Shown: positions 1-7,243, counted from the first letter of the stretch. The stretch: DNA of 9,757 bases from Planctomycetaceae bacterium (GCA_007129635.1 SKVE01000633.1:1-9757); one strand, 5' to 3'. Notes: generated by a model not told the origin, from the sequence alone. Translations and numbers: made by a program.

Positions 1-1445
1 TCATCGTTGGCCGCGACTACGGCGTAGGCGCGGCGCACTGCCTCGTCCAGCAAGCCTTCCAGTCCCACGGTATCGCCGGCTCGCGTCTTGTAAGGCTTGC
101 CGTCCTCGCCCAAGACGGTTCCGAACGAGATGTGTTGCAGGTCGACCTGGTCGTAACCGACCAATCGAGCGGCGGCGAATAGTTTCTGGAAGTGGTCTTG
201 CTGGCGATGGTCCACCACATACAGGATCGCATCCGGCTGGAACGTCTGCATCCGAAAATCGATCGTGGCCAGATCGGTGGTGGCGTACAGGTACGCCCCG
301 TCGCTCTTTTGGATGATCATCGGCGCCTCGAATCCATCCAGGAAGACGCAGACGGCTCCATCGCTGATCCGAGCCAGCCCGCACTGGCGGAACCGATCGA
401 CCACTTCCGCCAGACGGTCTTGATAGAAGCTCTCCCCGTATTCGTAATCGAAGCGGACATCCAGCCGATCGTAGGTTTTTTGGATCTCCTCGCGGCACAC
501 GGGCAAAAAAGCATGCCACAAACGGATGTTCTCCGGGTCACCGGCGTGCAATCGCGCGGTCTCTTCCAACACGGCCGAGCCGATCTTTGGGTGCTGTTCC
601 GCCAGACGATGCAACTCGGGCGATTCTTCGACGGCCGCCACTTTTTTTTCCGCAGCCGCTACCTTGTCGCGCATTTCCTCGACCTGATTCTTCAAGCTGC
701 GCAACCGTTTTGCAGCTCGCTTCTGTTCCGCCCCATCCGCGGATTGGCTCAGCGCCTGCTGCTGGTCCAGGATCTCGATGCGCTGCGCTAACTGCGATTG
801 CAATTCGGGTAGCGTCGGGCGAAGCTGGTGATATTCGACCAACTGACTGACCAGCTTGTACAAGCGGCTGAGTTCCTGGACGGGCGCCTGAGCGAAATGC
901 GGCTGGTCCCGAAAATGTTTGTAGCCGTACAGGATCATGCCAAACTGGGTGCCCCAGTCTCCCAGGTGATTGTCGCTGATCACGCGGTGCCCGAGGAACC
1001 GGAGGATGCGGCACAGCGAATCGCCGATGACCGTCGATCGGATGTGCCCGACATGCATCGGTTTGGCCACATTCGGCGACGAGTAGTCCAGCACGAACGT
1101 CATCGGATCGTCCACCGCCGGGACCCCCAGCCGTTGGGCCGTCGAGATTTGCTGCAGTTGTTCGGCCAGCCAATCGTTGCGCAACCGCAGATTGATGAAG
1201 CCCGGCCCCGCCACTTCGGGCGGGTCACACAGGTCGGCTACCTGCAGATTCCGGACGATTTGGTCTGCTACATCGCGCGGTGGTCGGCCCAGCCGTTTCG
1301 CCAACGGCATCGCCACGTTCGCCTGATAGTCGCCAAATTGCGGATCCTGAGCCGGGCGGATCAGTTCCAGCAGATCGGCCGGATCGTCGACCAGCCCCTC
1401 GAGCGCCGGCTGGAATCGAAGCCGCAATTCGACCAGAATGTTCAT
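1..1445 (-). CDS. argS: Arginyl-tRNA synthetase, 3' end beyond the window
   Basis: This class I synthetase charges tRNA-Arg with arginine in the cytoplasm. I translated 481 codons from an ATG at 1445, with AAAGGA 7 nt upstream. The N-terminal tRNA-recognition domain comes first. The Rossmann-fold catalytic domain follows, with SSPNVAKPMHVGH near residues 122-134 (the HIGH motif as HVGH, 131-134) and then IRSTVIGD. The KMSKS region has the degenerate ArgS form GKPYKTRAGDTV, with K453-T454-R455. Between the HIGH-side region and LHAGDPEN lies an extra charged helical segment of about 70 residues (about 205-275), rich in Glu, Lys, Gln and Ala, that the E. coli enzyme lacks. Typical ArgS is about 560-580 aa, so with the insert roughly 150 C-terminal residues, including the anticodon-binding domain, should lie left of the window. 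The reading frame is unbroken. It follows rsfS by 16 nt and is probably co-transcribed with it. Confidence 0.96.
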   Translation of the reverse strand, partial: MNILVELRLRFQPALEGLVDDPADLLELIRPAQDPQFGDYQANVAMPLAKRLGRPPRDVADQIVRNLQVADLCDPPEVAGPGFINLRLRNDWLAEQLQQISTAQRLGVPAVDDPMTFVLDYSSPNVAKPMHVGHIRSTVIGDSLCRILRFLGHRVISDNHLGDWGTQFGMILYGYKHFRDQPHFAQAPVQELSRLYKLVSQLVEYHQLRPTLPELQSQLAQRIEILDQQQALSQSADGAEQKRAAKRLRSLKNQVEEMRDKVAAAEKKVAAVEESPELHRLAEQHPKIGSAVLEETARLHAGDPENIRLWHAFLPVCREEIQKTYDRLDVRFDYEYGESFYQDRLAEVVDRFRQCGLARISDGAVCVFLDGFEAPMIIQKSDGAYLYATTDLATIDFRMQTFQPDAILYVVDHRQQDHFQKLFAAARLVGYDQVDLQHISFGTVLGEDGKPYKTRAGDTVGLEGLLDEAVRRAYAVVAAND

Positions 1446-1461
1446 GCTGGGCATCCTTTGC

Positions 1462-1872
1462 CTAAATGTCCGCCAGCAGTTCGGTCAGATCCACCCGCTT
1501 GGCCTCGCCCCAGCGTTGCTCCAGGTCGTAAAAGGCCCGCGTCGGAGCATCGAACAGATGGATCAATACATCGCCGTAGTCCAGCAAGATCCAGCGGCAT
1601 TCCTGATAGCCCTCGATGCCCATCCGGTGGTCGCCCAATTCCTTTTCCAGGACTCGATCGATCTCTTCGCTCATCGCATGCAACTGCCTTCGGCTGGCTC
1701 CGGTCGCGATGACAAAGTAGTCGAAGAACGAAGTCAGCTCGCGCATGTCCAGGACCACCAGGTCCTGGCCACGGTTTTCTGCTGCGGTCCGAGCGGCGGC
1801 CAAGGCCAGCCGCAACCCTTGCTGCCGACCTGCCATTGTTACCGAAGATGCCTCGATCGTTGAGTTCGTCAC
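1462..1872 (-). CDS. rsfS: Ribosomal silencing factor RsfS
   Basis: RsfS (Iojap/DUF143 family) binds ribosomal protein L14 (uL14) on the large subunit and blocks joining with the small subunit when nutrients are scarce. From the GTG at 1872 the protein has 136 residues, normal for the family. The single domain starts near residue 19 (GLRLALAAARTAAENRGQD). It contains the signature segments FFDYFVIATGASRRQLHAMS (49-68) and WILLDYGDVLIHLFD (94-108). The start is not certain. GTG at 1872 has AAGG about 9 nt upstream and gives a short polar N-terminal tail, whereas the ATG at 1836 (124 aa) has only a distant GAGG. The frame stays open to an ATG at 2004, but those extra residues do not look like RsfS. 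Its position directly ahead of argS fits a translation-related unit. In many bacteria rsfS sits near nadD, which is not present here. Confidence 0.93.
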   Translation of the reverse strand: MTNSTIEASSVTMAGRQQGLRLALAAARTAAENRGQDLVVLDMRELTSFFDYFVIATGASRRQLHAMSEEIDRVLEKELGDHRMGIEGYQECRWILLDYGDVLIHLFDAPTRAFYDLEQRWGEAKRVDLTELLADI

Positions 1873-1930
1873 TACTTTTTGCCTTGAATGATCCCACCTG
1901 ATAAGAATCGTGCACTTCTCTATGTCGACC

Positions 1931-1958
1931 ATCCTACCAGCCTGACGGTTCACGTAAA
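1931..1958 (-). promoter_or_regulatory. Weak sigma70-like promoter candidate for rsfS-argS
   Basis: On the minus strand TTTACG (1958-1953) and TAGGAT (1936-1931) are separated by 16 nt. Each matches the sigma70 consensus at 4 of 6 positions. Initiation would fall around 1924, about 50 nt before the GTG of rsfS. The 151-nt gap after the HD gene leaves room for an internal promoter, but the match is poor and could be chance. Confidence 0.25.
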
Positions 1959-2006
1959 GGGTAGCTGTCGGCCATTTCCCGCCCGGCACCCGCAAGGACC
2001 ACAACC

Positions 2007-2018
2007 GGCGGATCCGCC
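2007..2018. other. 12-bp perfect palindrome after the HD-domain gene
   Basis: GGCGGATCCGCC is self-complementary and lies 5 nt past the stop codon of the minus-strand HD gene. As RNA it could form only a 4-bp GGCG/CGCC stem with a GATC loop. On the minus strand no U-run follows, so it is not a convincing terminator for the HD gene. On the plus strand TCTTTTT follows, but there is no plus-strand gene to terminate. It may be a small protein-binding site or chance. Confidence 0.25.
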
Positions 2019-2023
2019 TCTTT

Positions 2024-3364
2024 TTACGCGGTCGTCGCCAATTCCTGCAGCGTTTCCTCCAGGCAGATAAAGACGTCGGACCGGCCCCGCAGATCCTCGG
2101 CTAACCGAGGATGGACGAAGATGCGAACGCGTTTGACGTAGTCGTCGAATTGTTTGCGAGCCAACGTGCTGACGACAGGCGACACCTCGCCTAACGGGCG
2201 GTAACAGGGTTCTTTGGGGAAGAAGATCTCTACTTGGAATTGAACTTCCAGCTTCATCGGCGGTGCGTCGAATAACACTTCGGTCGGAGCGACGCGGCGG
2301 CCCAACCGCCGACTGATCCGGTCGGCAAAGACCTCGCTGCATCGCACCAGCCAGGGGACCGGCCGCCGTGCCAGTTGCTCGTACCAATGCCGGTGTTCGA
2401 AGATACTGAACTGAGCCAACCGCTTGTACAGCCGCCGCACGGGACCGAACAGACCGTCCAGCAGATCGGCGGCCGGCCCGCCTCGGGCCGTTCGGCACAA
2501 CTGGCTGATCATTCGCGGCTCGGTGCGACGGAACAACGGGTCCAGGTCCAGTTGATCCACCATCTCGAAAAAGGCTCGCTGCAACATGGCGGTGGCCGCA
2601 CGGACCGCGTGGTGCCAGTAGACCTCGCTGAACATCACATACCGAGCGAAGACCATCATCTCGGCCGCCGCCCGCCCCTTGTCGCTGATCGCCAAGCCGT
2701 TGCCTGCCTGGTTCAGACACAGGCTGCCGATCAGCCGCTGCTGGTCGAAGTTCCGGCCGTACGGCACCCCGGCGTGCAGGCTGTCGCGGACCAGATAATC
2801 CATTTTGTCTACGTCGATCGGGCCGGACAGGATGCTGTGCAAGATCCCCGATGGCAGATCACGCGGCGTCTCGGACAACAGAGATACCACCTCGCGCGGG
2901 TGGATCTGCCACAGATCGCGAAGCGTGTCCGCGATCTCGCCTTCCAGGATAAAACTGTTGGCGAACAACTCGTGCTCGGGTACCCCCGGCAGATTCATGT
3001 CCTCGATGGCATGGCAGAAAGGCCAGTGCCCCAAGTCGTGCAATAACGCGGACACAATTAGTAATTCGGCCTCGCGGCGCCCGATGGCCGCCGAGAAGCG
3101 GGGGTCGTGGGCCAGTTGCTTCAAATACAGCAGCGTCATCCGGTAGACGCCCAGCGAATGCTCGAATCGTGAATGATGGGCCGCCGGGTAGACCAGGGAC
3201 ACCAGGCCCAACTGGCTGATCTGCGACAAGCGTCGGAATTCGGCCGTGTCGATGATCTGCCGCACTCGCGGCGTAAGAGGCACGTCCTGCTGGTCCGGAA
3301 TGCGAATCAACTGGGTCCGCGCGTCCAAGCCACGCACTTCGGGAATGTCATGGATACTTTCCAC
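2024..3364 (-). CDS. HD-domain phosphohydrolase, dGTPase/SAMHD1-like
   Basis: This 446-aa protein belongs to the HD-superfamily phosphohydrolases related to SAMHD1 and bacterial dGTPases (COG1078 type). Members bind divalent metal and many split dNTPs to nucleoside and triphosphate; the substrate here is not shown. The metal-site pattern is complete: H69 in SRFEHSLGV, H109-D110 in ALLHDLGHWPF, and D186 in IDVDKMDYLVRDS. K187, Y190 and D194 match SAMHD1 residues K312, Y315 and D319, which contact the triphosphate. The C-terminal half (about 220-446) carries family-like helices and an alpha/beta tail with no motif I can name. The start is a GTG at 3364 backed by GGAGAG 9 nt upstream. No signal peptide or membrane segment is seen, so it should be cytosolic. 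It begins 26 nt after the GH10-like gene and probably shares its transcript. A role in nucleotide-pool control is an inference from the family. Confidence 0.9.
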   Translation of the reverse strand: MESIHDIPEVRGLDARTQLIRIPDQQDVPLTPRVRQIIDTAEFRRLSQISQLGLVSLVYPAAHHSRFEHSLGVYRMTLLYLKQLAHDPRFSAAIGRREAELLIVSALLHDLGHWPFCHAIEDMNLPGVPEHELFANSFILEGEIADTLRDLWQIHPREVVSLLSETPRDLPSGILHSILSGPIDVDKMDYLVRDSLHAGVPYGRNFDQQRLIGSLCLNQAGNGLAISDKGRAAAEMMVFARYVMFSEVYWHHAVRAATAMLQRAFFEMVDQLDLDPLFRRTEPRMISQLCRTARGGPAADLLDGLFGPVRRLYKRLAQFSIFEHRHWYEQLARRPVPWLVRCSEVFADRISRRLGRRVAPTEVLFDAPPMKLEVQFQVEIFFPKEPCYRPLGEVSPVVSTLARKQFDDYVKRVRIFVHPRLAEDLRGRSDVFICLEETLQELATTA

Positions 3365-3373
3365 CAGAAGCTA

Positions 3374-3379
3374 CTCTCC
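3374..3379 (-). promoter_or_regulatory. Ribosome binding site of the HD gene (supports GTG start)
   Basis: GGAGAG on the minus strand ends 9 nt before the GTG at 3364. No ATG lies at a suitable distance in this frame, so the site fixes the non-ATG start. Confidence 0.7.
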
Positions 3380-3390
3380 GCTTGAACATG

Positions 3391-4881
3391 CTACGGCAAG
3401 TAATCGCGTCGCAAAGCGATGACCGAACCGAGCGACGGCTTGGGTTTGGAACAAGCATCAAACAAACCGCCGTGTGCGAAACGGTGGATCGCAGAATCGA
3501 ACACCTGATTCCAAAGGATGGCCTGGACGGACTGCTTTGCCACCAACATCGGAAGCAGCAGCTCTACCCAGCGTTTCTGGCTGTCCATCGACGGGCAATC
3601 GCTCCGAAGCGACCGGATCGGACTGGCTGCCGACCGACTGGCCAGCGAGTCCGCCTCGCATGCGCTGGGAATCGACAGGATGGGGATCAGCGGTAGCCCG
3701 AGCAGACTCCACTCGTCGATCAACTGGCCGATCTCCAGCACATCACGGGGCAGACTGCCATCGGGCCAGTATCCCAGGTTCAGCTCCAAGCCGATTCCCG
3801 ATAGCCCCAATTCCGCGCGGATCAGCAGTTCGGCGAAATGCGTCGGCGGTAGTGCTACCGGTTGCTGCGATGCATACTCGCCCCATGGCTGATCGAAACT
3901 GACGATTACGGGGGTTCGAGGGTCGCATCGTCTGGTTGTTTCCAGGGCCATGACCATGATTCGGACTCGCAGTTCGTCCGATAGCCGTTCTGACGGCAGG
4001 TTGGCAGCCGCCGAACAATGCCACAGATGAACTTGGCCTTTGTAACGTTTGACGGTATCGGCGATGAAACGCTGGATTTGTTCCGCAAACCAGTCGGCTT
4101 CCCAGCTCCGTTGCTCGACCCAATCGGGTAGGCTCTGCCGATCCAATCGGATCAGTGGGCCAGCGATCACCTTGGCTCGATGCCTAAGGCACAGTTTCAA
4201 CTGATGATCGGCAACCGACCAATCGTACTGGTTCGGTTCGGGTTGGATGGCTCGCCAATTCAAAGGGACTGCCGCCGAGTTGAAAGCGGCTGCGAACATG
4301 GGTTCCAAATTTTCGGGGATGATCTGTTCGCCTAGATTCCCAGCCAGCAACGTCGACAGGGGCGAGGAGGTTTGTCGGCGCCGGTCCAGCACCTGGTGGG
4401 CATACTGCTGGTTGAGCCCCTCGATCGCATCCAAGGCGACGCGGATCGCGTCCTCCGCCCTTTGAGCCGCGACCAGGGGCTGATCCTGGCTGGTCGCCGC
4501 CTGGATAAAGCTCCGGATTCCCTGGTCGATGTCTGCGGCCAACGAGGCATTGATTTCCAGACCGGCCACCTTCCACACAGCCGCTTTGGTCCGCAAACGG
4601 TTCAGTGTGCCACGAGCCAATTCGACTGGCAGCAGATACGGGCGCAAACGTTCCATCAAGCTGGCTGTCGATAGCAACAGCGTGCCGTGGCCCTCGACGT
4701 CCCACAGGATATGCAAACAGCCGGATTCATCGATTTCCCGTTCGATGCGCAACGCACCCTCGCCATCCCAGGACTTGTTGGCTGGCGTGGGAACGTAGTC
4801 CAATCCGGTGACGTAACAACGCTGGATGGCTTCTCGCGTCACGCGTTCCCGCTCAGGCAGGTGGAAACGCATCAGTCCCAT
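3391..4881 (-). CDS. GH10-like protein lacking the catalytic glutamates (putative pseudoenzyme)
   Basis: This 496-aa protein has a GH10 (endo-xylanase-like) barrel in its C-terminal 300 residues. Positions below count from the upstream ATG at 4890; subtract 3 for the chosen start. Family landmarks are NWRAIQPEPNQYDWSVAD (211-228), SLPDWV (253-258), RYKGQVHLW (282-290), LSGIGLEL (363-370), LGLPLIPI (397-404), ILWNQVFD (458-465) and GLFDAC-KPKP near 475-485. True GH10 enzymes have WDVVNE after the RYKG segment, with Glu as acid/base; here it reads WHCSAA. The nucleophile in ITELD aligns with a stretch reading PILSIP, which has no Glu. The TLVWH segment is also altered (PLIRLD). Residues 1-190 are an N-terminal region I do not recognise, with a helical, charged stretch near 115-170. 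No signal peptide is visible, so it is probably intracellular and unlikely to degrade xylan. It may bind a sugar or act as a scaffold. It is the first gene of the minus-strand cluster. Confidence 0.82.
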   Translation of the reverse strand: MGLMRFHLPERERVTREAIQRCYVTGLDYVPTPANKSWDGEGALRIEREIDESGCLHILWDVEGHGTLLLSTASLMERLRPYLLPVELARGTLNRLRTKAAVWKVAGLEINASLAADIDQGIRSFIQAATSQDQPLVAAQRAEDAIRVALDAIEGLNQQYAHQVLDRRRQTSSPLSTLLAGNLGEQIIPENLEPMFAAAFNSAAVPLNWRAIQPEPNQYDWSVADHQLKLCLRHRAKVIAGPLIRLDRQSLPDWVEQRSWEADWFAEQIQRFIADTVKRYKGQVHLWHCSAAANLPSERLSDELRVRIMVMALETTRRCDPRTPVIVSFDQPWGEYASQQPVALPPTHFAELLIRAELGLSGIGLELNLGYWPDGSLPRDVLEIGQLIDEWSLLGLPLIPILSIPSACEADSLASRSAASPIRSLRSDCPSMDSQKRWVELLLPMLVAKQSVQAILWNQVFDSAIHRFAHGGLFDACSKPKPSLGSVIALRRDYLP

Positions 4882-4890
4882 GAGCAACAT

Positions 4891-4897
4891 CCTCTCC
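4891..4897 (-). promoter_or_regulatory. Ribosome binding site that selects the start of the GH10-like gene
   Basis: GGAGAGG on the minus strand abuts the upstream ATG at 4890 directly, which leaves no spacer, but lies 9 nt before the second ATG at 4881. The second ATG, giving MGLMRFHLP, is therefore the likely start. Confidence 0.75.
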
Positions 4898-5039
4898 GGT
4901 TCGTTTGCTTAGCGGCGGCGAAAAGGTCGATGAAATACCCCTCGACCGACGGGGTTCGTCGCCTGGAACCGCGACAATCTAGCCACAGTATAGCCACAAT
5001 TCAAACGGTTGGCGAAGGGCAGTCCAGATCGATGCCCCC

Positions 5040-5068
5040 TGCGCAAATGGTGCAACGGCGGCTATATT
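5040..5068 (+). promoter_or_regulatory. Candidate purC promoter
   Basis: TATATT (5063-5068) matches the -10 consensus at 5 of 6 positions. The hexamer 17 nt upstream is TGCGCA, only 3 of 6 to the -35 consensus. Initiation would fall near 5075, giving a leader of about 30 nt ahead of purC. The position is good but the -35 is weak. Confidence 0.35.
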
Positions 5069-5092
5069 GCCACGCGAAAGCCCATTCAATCC

Positions 5093-5098
5093 AAGGAG
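5093..5098 (+). promoter_or_regulatory. Ribosome binding site of purC
   Basis: AAGGAG ends 7 nt before the ATG at 5106. The frame is also open from an upstream ATG at 5067, but that codon precedes the site and would add residues unlike PurC, so 5106 is the start. Confidence 0.8.
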
Positions 5099-5105
5099 AC
5101 CCAGG

Positions 5106-5996
5106 ATGACGAGAGAAGCCGTTTCAGAGACAACTTTATCAGGGTGGCCGTTGCGGCGAGGCAAAGTACGTGACATCTACGATCTGGGGGATCGCTTGCT
5201 GATGGTCAGCACCGATCGGATCAGCGCGTTCGATTGGGTGCTGCCGACGCCGATTCCGGATAAAGGCCGAGTGCTCACGCAAATCAGCGACTTTTGGTTC
5301 GACTTCTTAAAGACGGACAATCATCTACTGTCGTCCGATTTGGGGGAAATCGTGCTCCCCGACGAATCCGCTCGTCCATCGCTGGAAGGACGCAGCATGA
5401 TCGTGCGGAAATGTCAGGTGGTGCCCATCGAATGTGTGGTTCGAGGCTACTTGGACGGCTCGGGTTGGAAGGAGTACCAACAGAACGGACAGGTCTGTGG
5501 TATCAGCCTGCCGGCGGGGTTGCAACAGTGCTCGCAGTTGGCCGAGCCCATTTTCACGCCAGCGACAAAAGAGGAAACGGGTCACGACATCAACATTTCT
5601 TTCGAGCGGATGGTCGAGATCGTCGGGAAGGAACTGTCGGAAGAGCTTCGTCAACGCAGCATCGACATTTACCTGCGCGGTGCCCAATACGCGCGATCCA
5701 AGGGCATCCTGATCGCCGACACCAAGTTCGAATGGGGGTTGGTAGAGGGCCAGTTGATCTTGATTGACGAGGTGCTGACGCCCGACAGCTCGCGGTTCTG
5801 GCCCGCCAATCAATACCAGCCCGGCAAAGGACAACCCTCGTTCGACAAGCAGTTCGTACGCGACTATTTAACCGAAGCGGGGTGGGATAAGAATAGTGCG
5901 CCACCCGAATTGCCGGAAGAAATCGTGGAAAAGACTCGAGCCAAATACATCGAAGCCTACGAGCAGTTGACCGACCAGACGTTCGCTTGGAAGTAG
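5106..5996 (+). CDS. purC: SAICAR synthetase (phosphoribosylaminoimidazole-succinocarboxamide synthase)
   Basis: PurC joins CAIR and aspartate using ATP to make SAICAR, a middle step of de novo purine synthesis in the cytosol. The protein has 296 residues, at the long end of the family and closer to the yeast Ade1 type than to the short E. coli form (about 240). Visible motifs are RRGKVRDIYDLGD near 17-29 (N-terminal nucleotide-binding lobe), STDRISAFDW (35-44), the family signature PIECVVRGYLDGSGWKEY (107-124), DTKFEWG (205-211) and LIDEVLTPDSSRFW (219-232, the second signature). The start codon is fixed by a good ribosome binding site. It is the first gene rightward from the divergent region; the acetyltransferase gene follows after 13 nt and is probably on the same transcript. 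No purine riboswitch-like structure is evident in the short leader. The gene is complete. Confidence 0.97.
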   Translation: MTREAVSETTLSGWPLRRGKVRDIYDLGDRLLMVSTDRISAFDWVLPTPIPDKGRVLTQISDFWFDFLKTDNHLLSSDLGEIVLPDESARPSLEGRSMIVRKCQVVPIECVVRGYLDGSGWKEYQQNGQVCGISLPAGLQQCSQLAEPIFTPATKEETGHDINISFERMVEIVGKELSEELRQRSIDIYLRGAQYARSKGILIADTKFEWGLVEGQLILIDEVLTPDSSRFWPANQYQPGKGQPSFDKQFVRDYLTEAGWDKNSAPPELPEEIVEKTRAKYIEAYEQLTDQTFAWK

Positions 5997-6009
5997 CTCG
6001 AATTGCCAC

Positions 6010-6966
6010 ATGGCGACTGCTGATCCGAGTGGATTGGACATCGATGTCAACGATCTGTCCTCCGAGCGGGCGTCTGCCTGGTTTCGTCAGACGCCCGTCC
6101 AGGGGGATTTTTGCCGTTTGGGCGATGCGGACTTCGTGACGTGGCCGGACGGATTTGGGCTGGCCGGTCGATGGCTGGGGCTGCGCGCCTATCATCGCGG
6201 GTGCTACCGAGGCGCGATCGCTGCTCGGATTCATCGGGATGGAACGGCCGACGTTTTACCGCCGACCTGTCACGGGCGATTCGATCCGAGGTTGGCCACT
6301 GCGTTGTTGCAGCATGCAGCGACCCAATTGGGCGATCGTCGCGTTCAACTGGCCATGATCTATCTGCCCATCGATGCAACCGCGCTCCATGCTTGCGCGC
6401 GATCGGTCCGATTTCAACGCACCGGGGATCTGCTGGTCCTGACCCGTTCCGTTGGTGGCGATGATGTGTCGCCCCAGCTTGGAGATTGGACCTTGGAACC
6501 CTGTGCGTTGGGCGACGGGGACGATTTGCCTGACGTCTTCAATCGCACGCTGATCGGATCTCGGGATTTCCCGAATCTTCCCCAAGTCGGCTCGATCCAG
6601 GCGATGCTAGGGCGATTCGCCGAGGTGGGTTTTGGCGACGACCAAATGTGGTATCTGGCTCGGTACCGCCAGAATCAGGCCGGATGCCTGTTGATGACAG
6701 CACGCGGGGATTGCCAGGTTGGTGAGTTGCTGTACTTCGGTTTGGTGCCCGAGTATCGGGGTCGGGGTGGTGGCCGAATCATGGTGCGATATGCGCTGGA
6801 TACTGCAGGGGATCGTGGGTTGCCCGCAGTGGTTGCCGGCGTGGATGCTGAAAACGATCCGGCGATCGCCATTTACGCCTCGATGGGCTTCGATCCGGCG
6901 TCCCGACGCGGCGTGTTCTTTCGCCGACTGGCGACGGGCGGTGACGTTAGTCCTTATGCCACTTGA
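6010..6966 (+). CDS. GNAT-family N-acetyltransferase
   Basis: The 318-aa protein ends in a GNAT acetyl-CoA transferase domain (about 205-308). The segment GELLYFGLVPEYRGRGGGRI (238-257) contains beta strand 4 and the acetyl-CoA pyrophosphate loop RGRGGG, followed by the AVVAGVDAENDPAIAIYASMGF stretch (274-293; Asn282, Tyr289) that is typical of motif B. The first 150 residues may be a second, degenerate GNAT-like half, with short strands and helices but no intact pyrophosphate loop; length and layout recall tandem-GNAT proteins. The substrate cannot be told. The ATG is 13 nt after purC with no strong Shine-Dalgarno sequence, which suggests translation coupled to purC. There is no signal peptide, so it is cytosolic. 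A link to purine synthesis is not implied beyond co-transcription. Confidence 0.8.
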   Translation: MATADPSGLDIDVNDLSSERASAWFRQTPVQGDFCRLGDADFVTWPDGFGLAGRWLGLRAYHRGCYRGAIAARIHRDGTADVLPPTCHGRFDPRLATALLQHAATQLGDRRVQLAMIYLPIDATALHACARSVRFQRTGDLLVLTRSVGGDDVSPQLGDWTLEPCALGDGDDLPDVFNRTLIGSRDFPNLPQVGSIQAMLGRFAEVGFGDDQMWYLARYRQNQAGCLLMTARGDCQVGELLYFGLVPEYRGRGGGRIMVRYALDTAGDRGLPAVVAGVDAENDPAIAIYASMGFDPASRRGVFFRRLATGGDVSPYAT

Positions 6967-7159
6967 GTTTACGAATCAGTTTTCGGGGCCATTTGGAACG
7001 GTTTTGTGGTTTTGTCCGACATCTTTTCCACCAGGGTCGCAACCGCTTTTTTCTGCGACGTGGCTTTCGCGAAGAGCCAAAAATGTTAAGATTCATCGGT
7101 GGTAGAGCGGCCGATAGGGAGCCGTTCGAGAAATTCTTCGGGGACCATGCAAGATCGAT

Positions 7160-7187
7160 TTGACAGCAGTGCTAGCAGGCGTAAAAT
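7160..7187 (+). promoter_or_regulatory. Strong sigma70-type promoter for dnaA
   Basis: A perfect -35 TTGACA (7160-7165) and a 5-of-6 -10 TAAAAT (7182-7187) are separated by 16 nt. The spacer includes the palindrome GCTAGC. Transcription would start near 7194, giving a leader of about 160 nt before the dnaA start. This is the best promoter match I found in the window. Confidence 0.65.
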
Positions 7188-7219
7188 CGGGGCTCTTCGC
7201 TGGTGGTTGAGCCAGCAGT

Positions 7220-7243
7220 TGCCGACCGGCGGTCGTGTCGGCA
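7220..7243 (+). other. Hairpin in the dnaA leader
   Basis: TGCCGAC (7220-7226) and GTCGGCA (7237-7243) form a perfect 7-bp stem, 5 of its 7 pairs G-C, around a 10-nt loop. No U-run follows, so it is not a simple terminator. It lies about 27 nt into the predicted leader and may influence transcript stability, or it may be a DNA site. Confidence 0.4.

Larger units (their letters stand above)
4898..5105. other. Divergent intergenic region between the GH10-like gene and purC
   Basis: These 208 nt separate the two oppositely oriented transcription units, so promoters for both should lie here. Seen directly: a direct repeat TAGCCACA at 4980-4987 and 4991-4998 (11 nt apart, about one helical turn); short inverted repeats GTCGA/TCGAC (4926-4930 and 4942-4946) and CGACG/CGTCG (4947-4951 and 4957-4961); and TATATT at 5063. 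On the minus strand TATACT falls at 4993-4988, overlapping the repeat, with no good -35. No coding potential is evident. Confidence 0.5.

Noticed and set aside
642..649. A8 run on the coding strand of argS as a possible frameshift site
   Set aside because: The argS frame is continuous across it and encodes a Glu-Lys-Lys step in a charged helix; no alternative product is supported.
828..1712. Long plus-strand open frame of 294 codons
   Set aside because: It lies antisense to argS and rsfS, whose minus-strand translations carry clear family motifs; the plus-strand product has none.
7005..7032. Two DnaA-box-like nonamers upstream of dnaA
   Set aside because: They match the consensus at only 7 of 9 and 6 of 9 positions, a level expected by chance in a T-rich stretch; not enough to call an origin.
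6963..7163. 66-codon arginine-rich plus-strand frame after the GNAT gene
   Set aside because: It has a TTG start overlapping the GNAT stop, basic low-information composition, and overlaps the promoter; probably chance.
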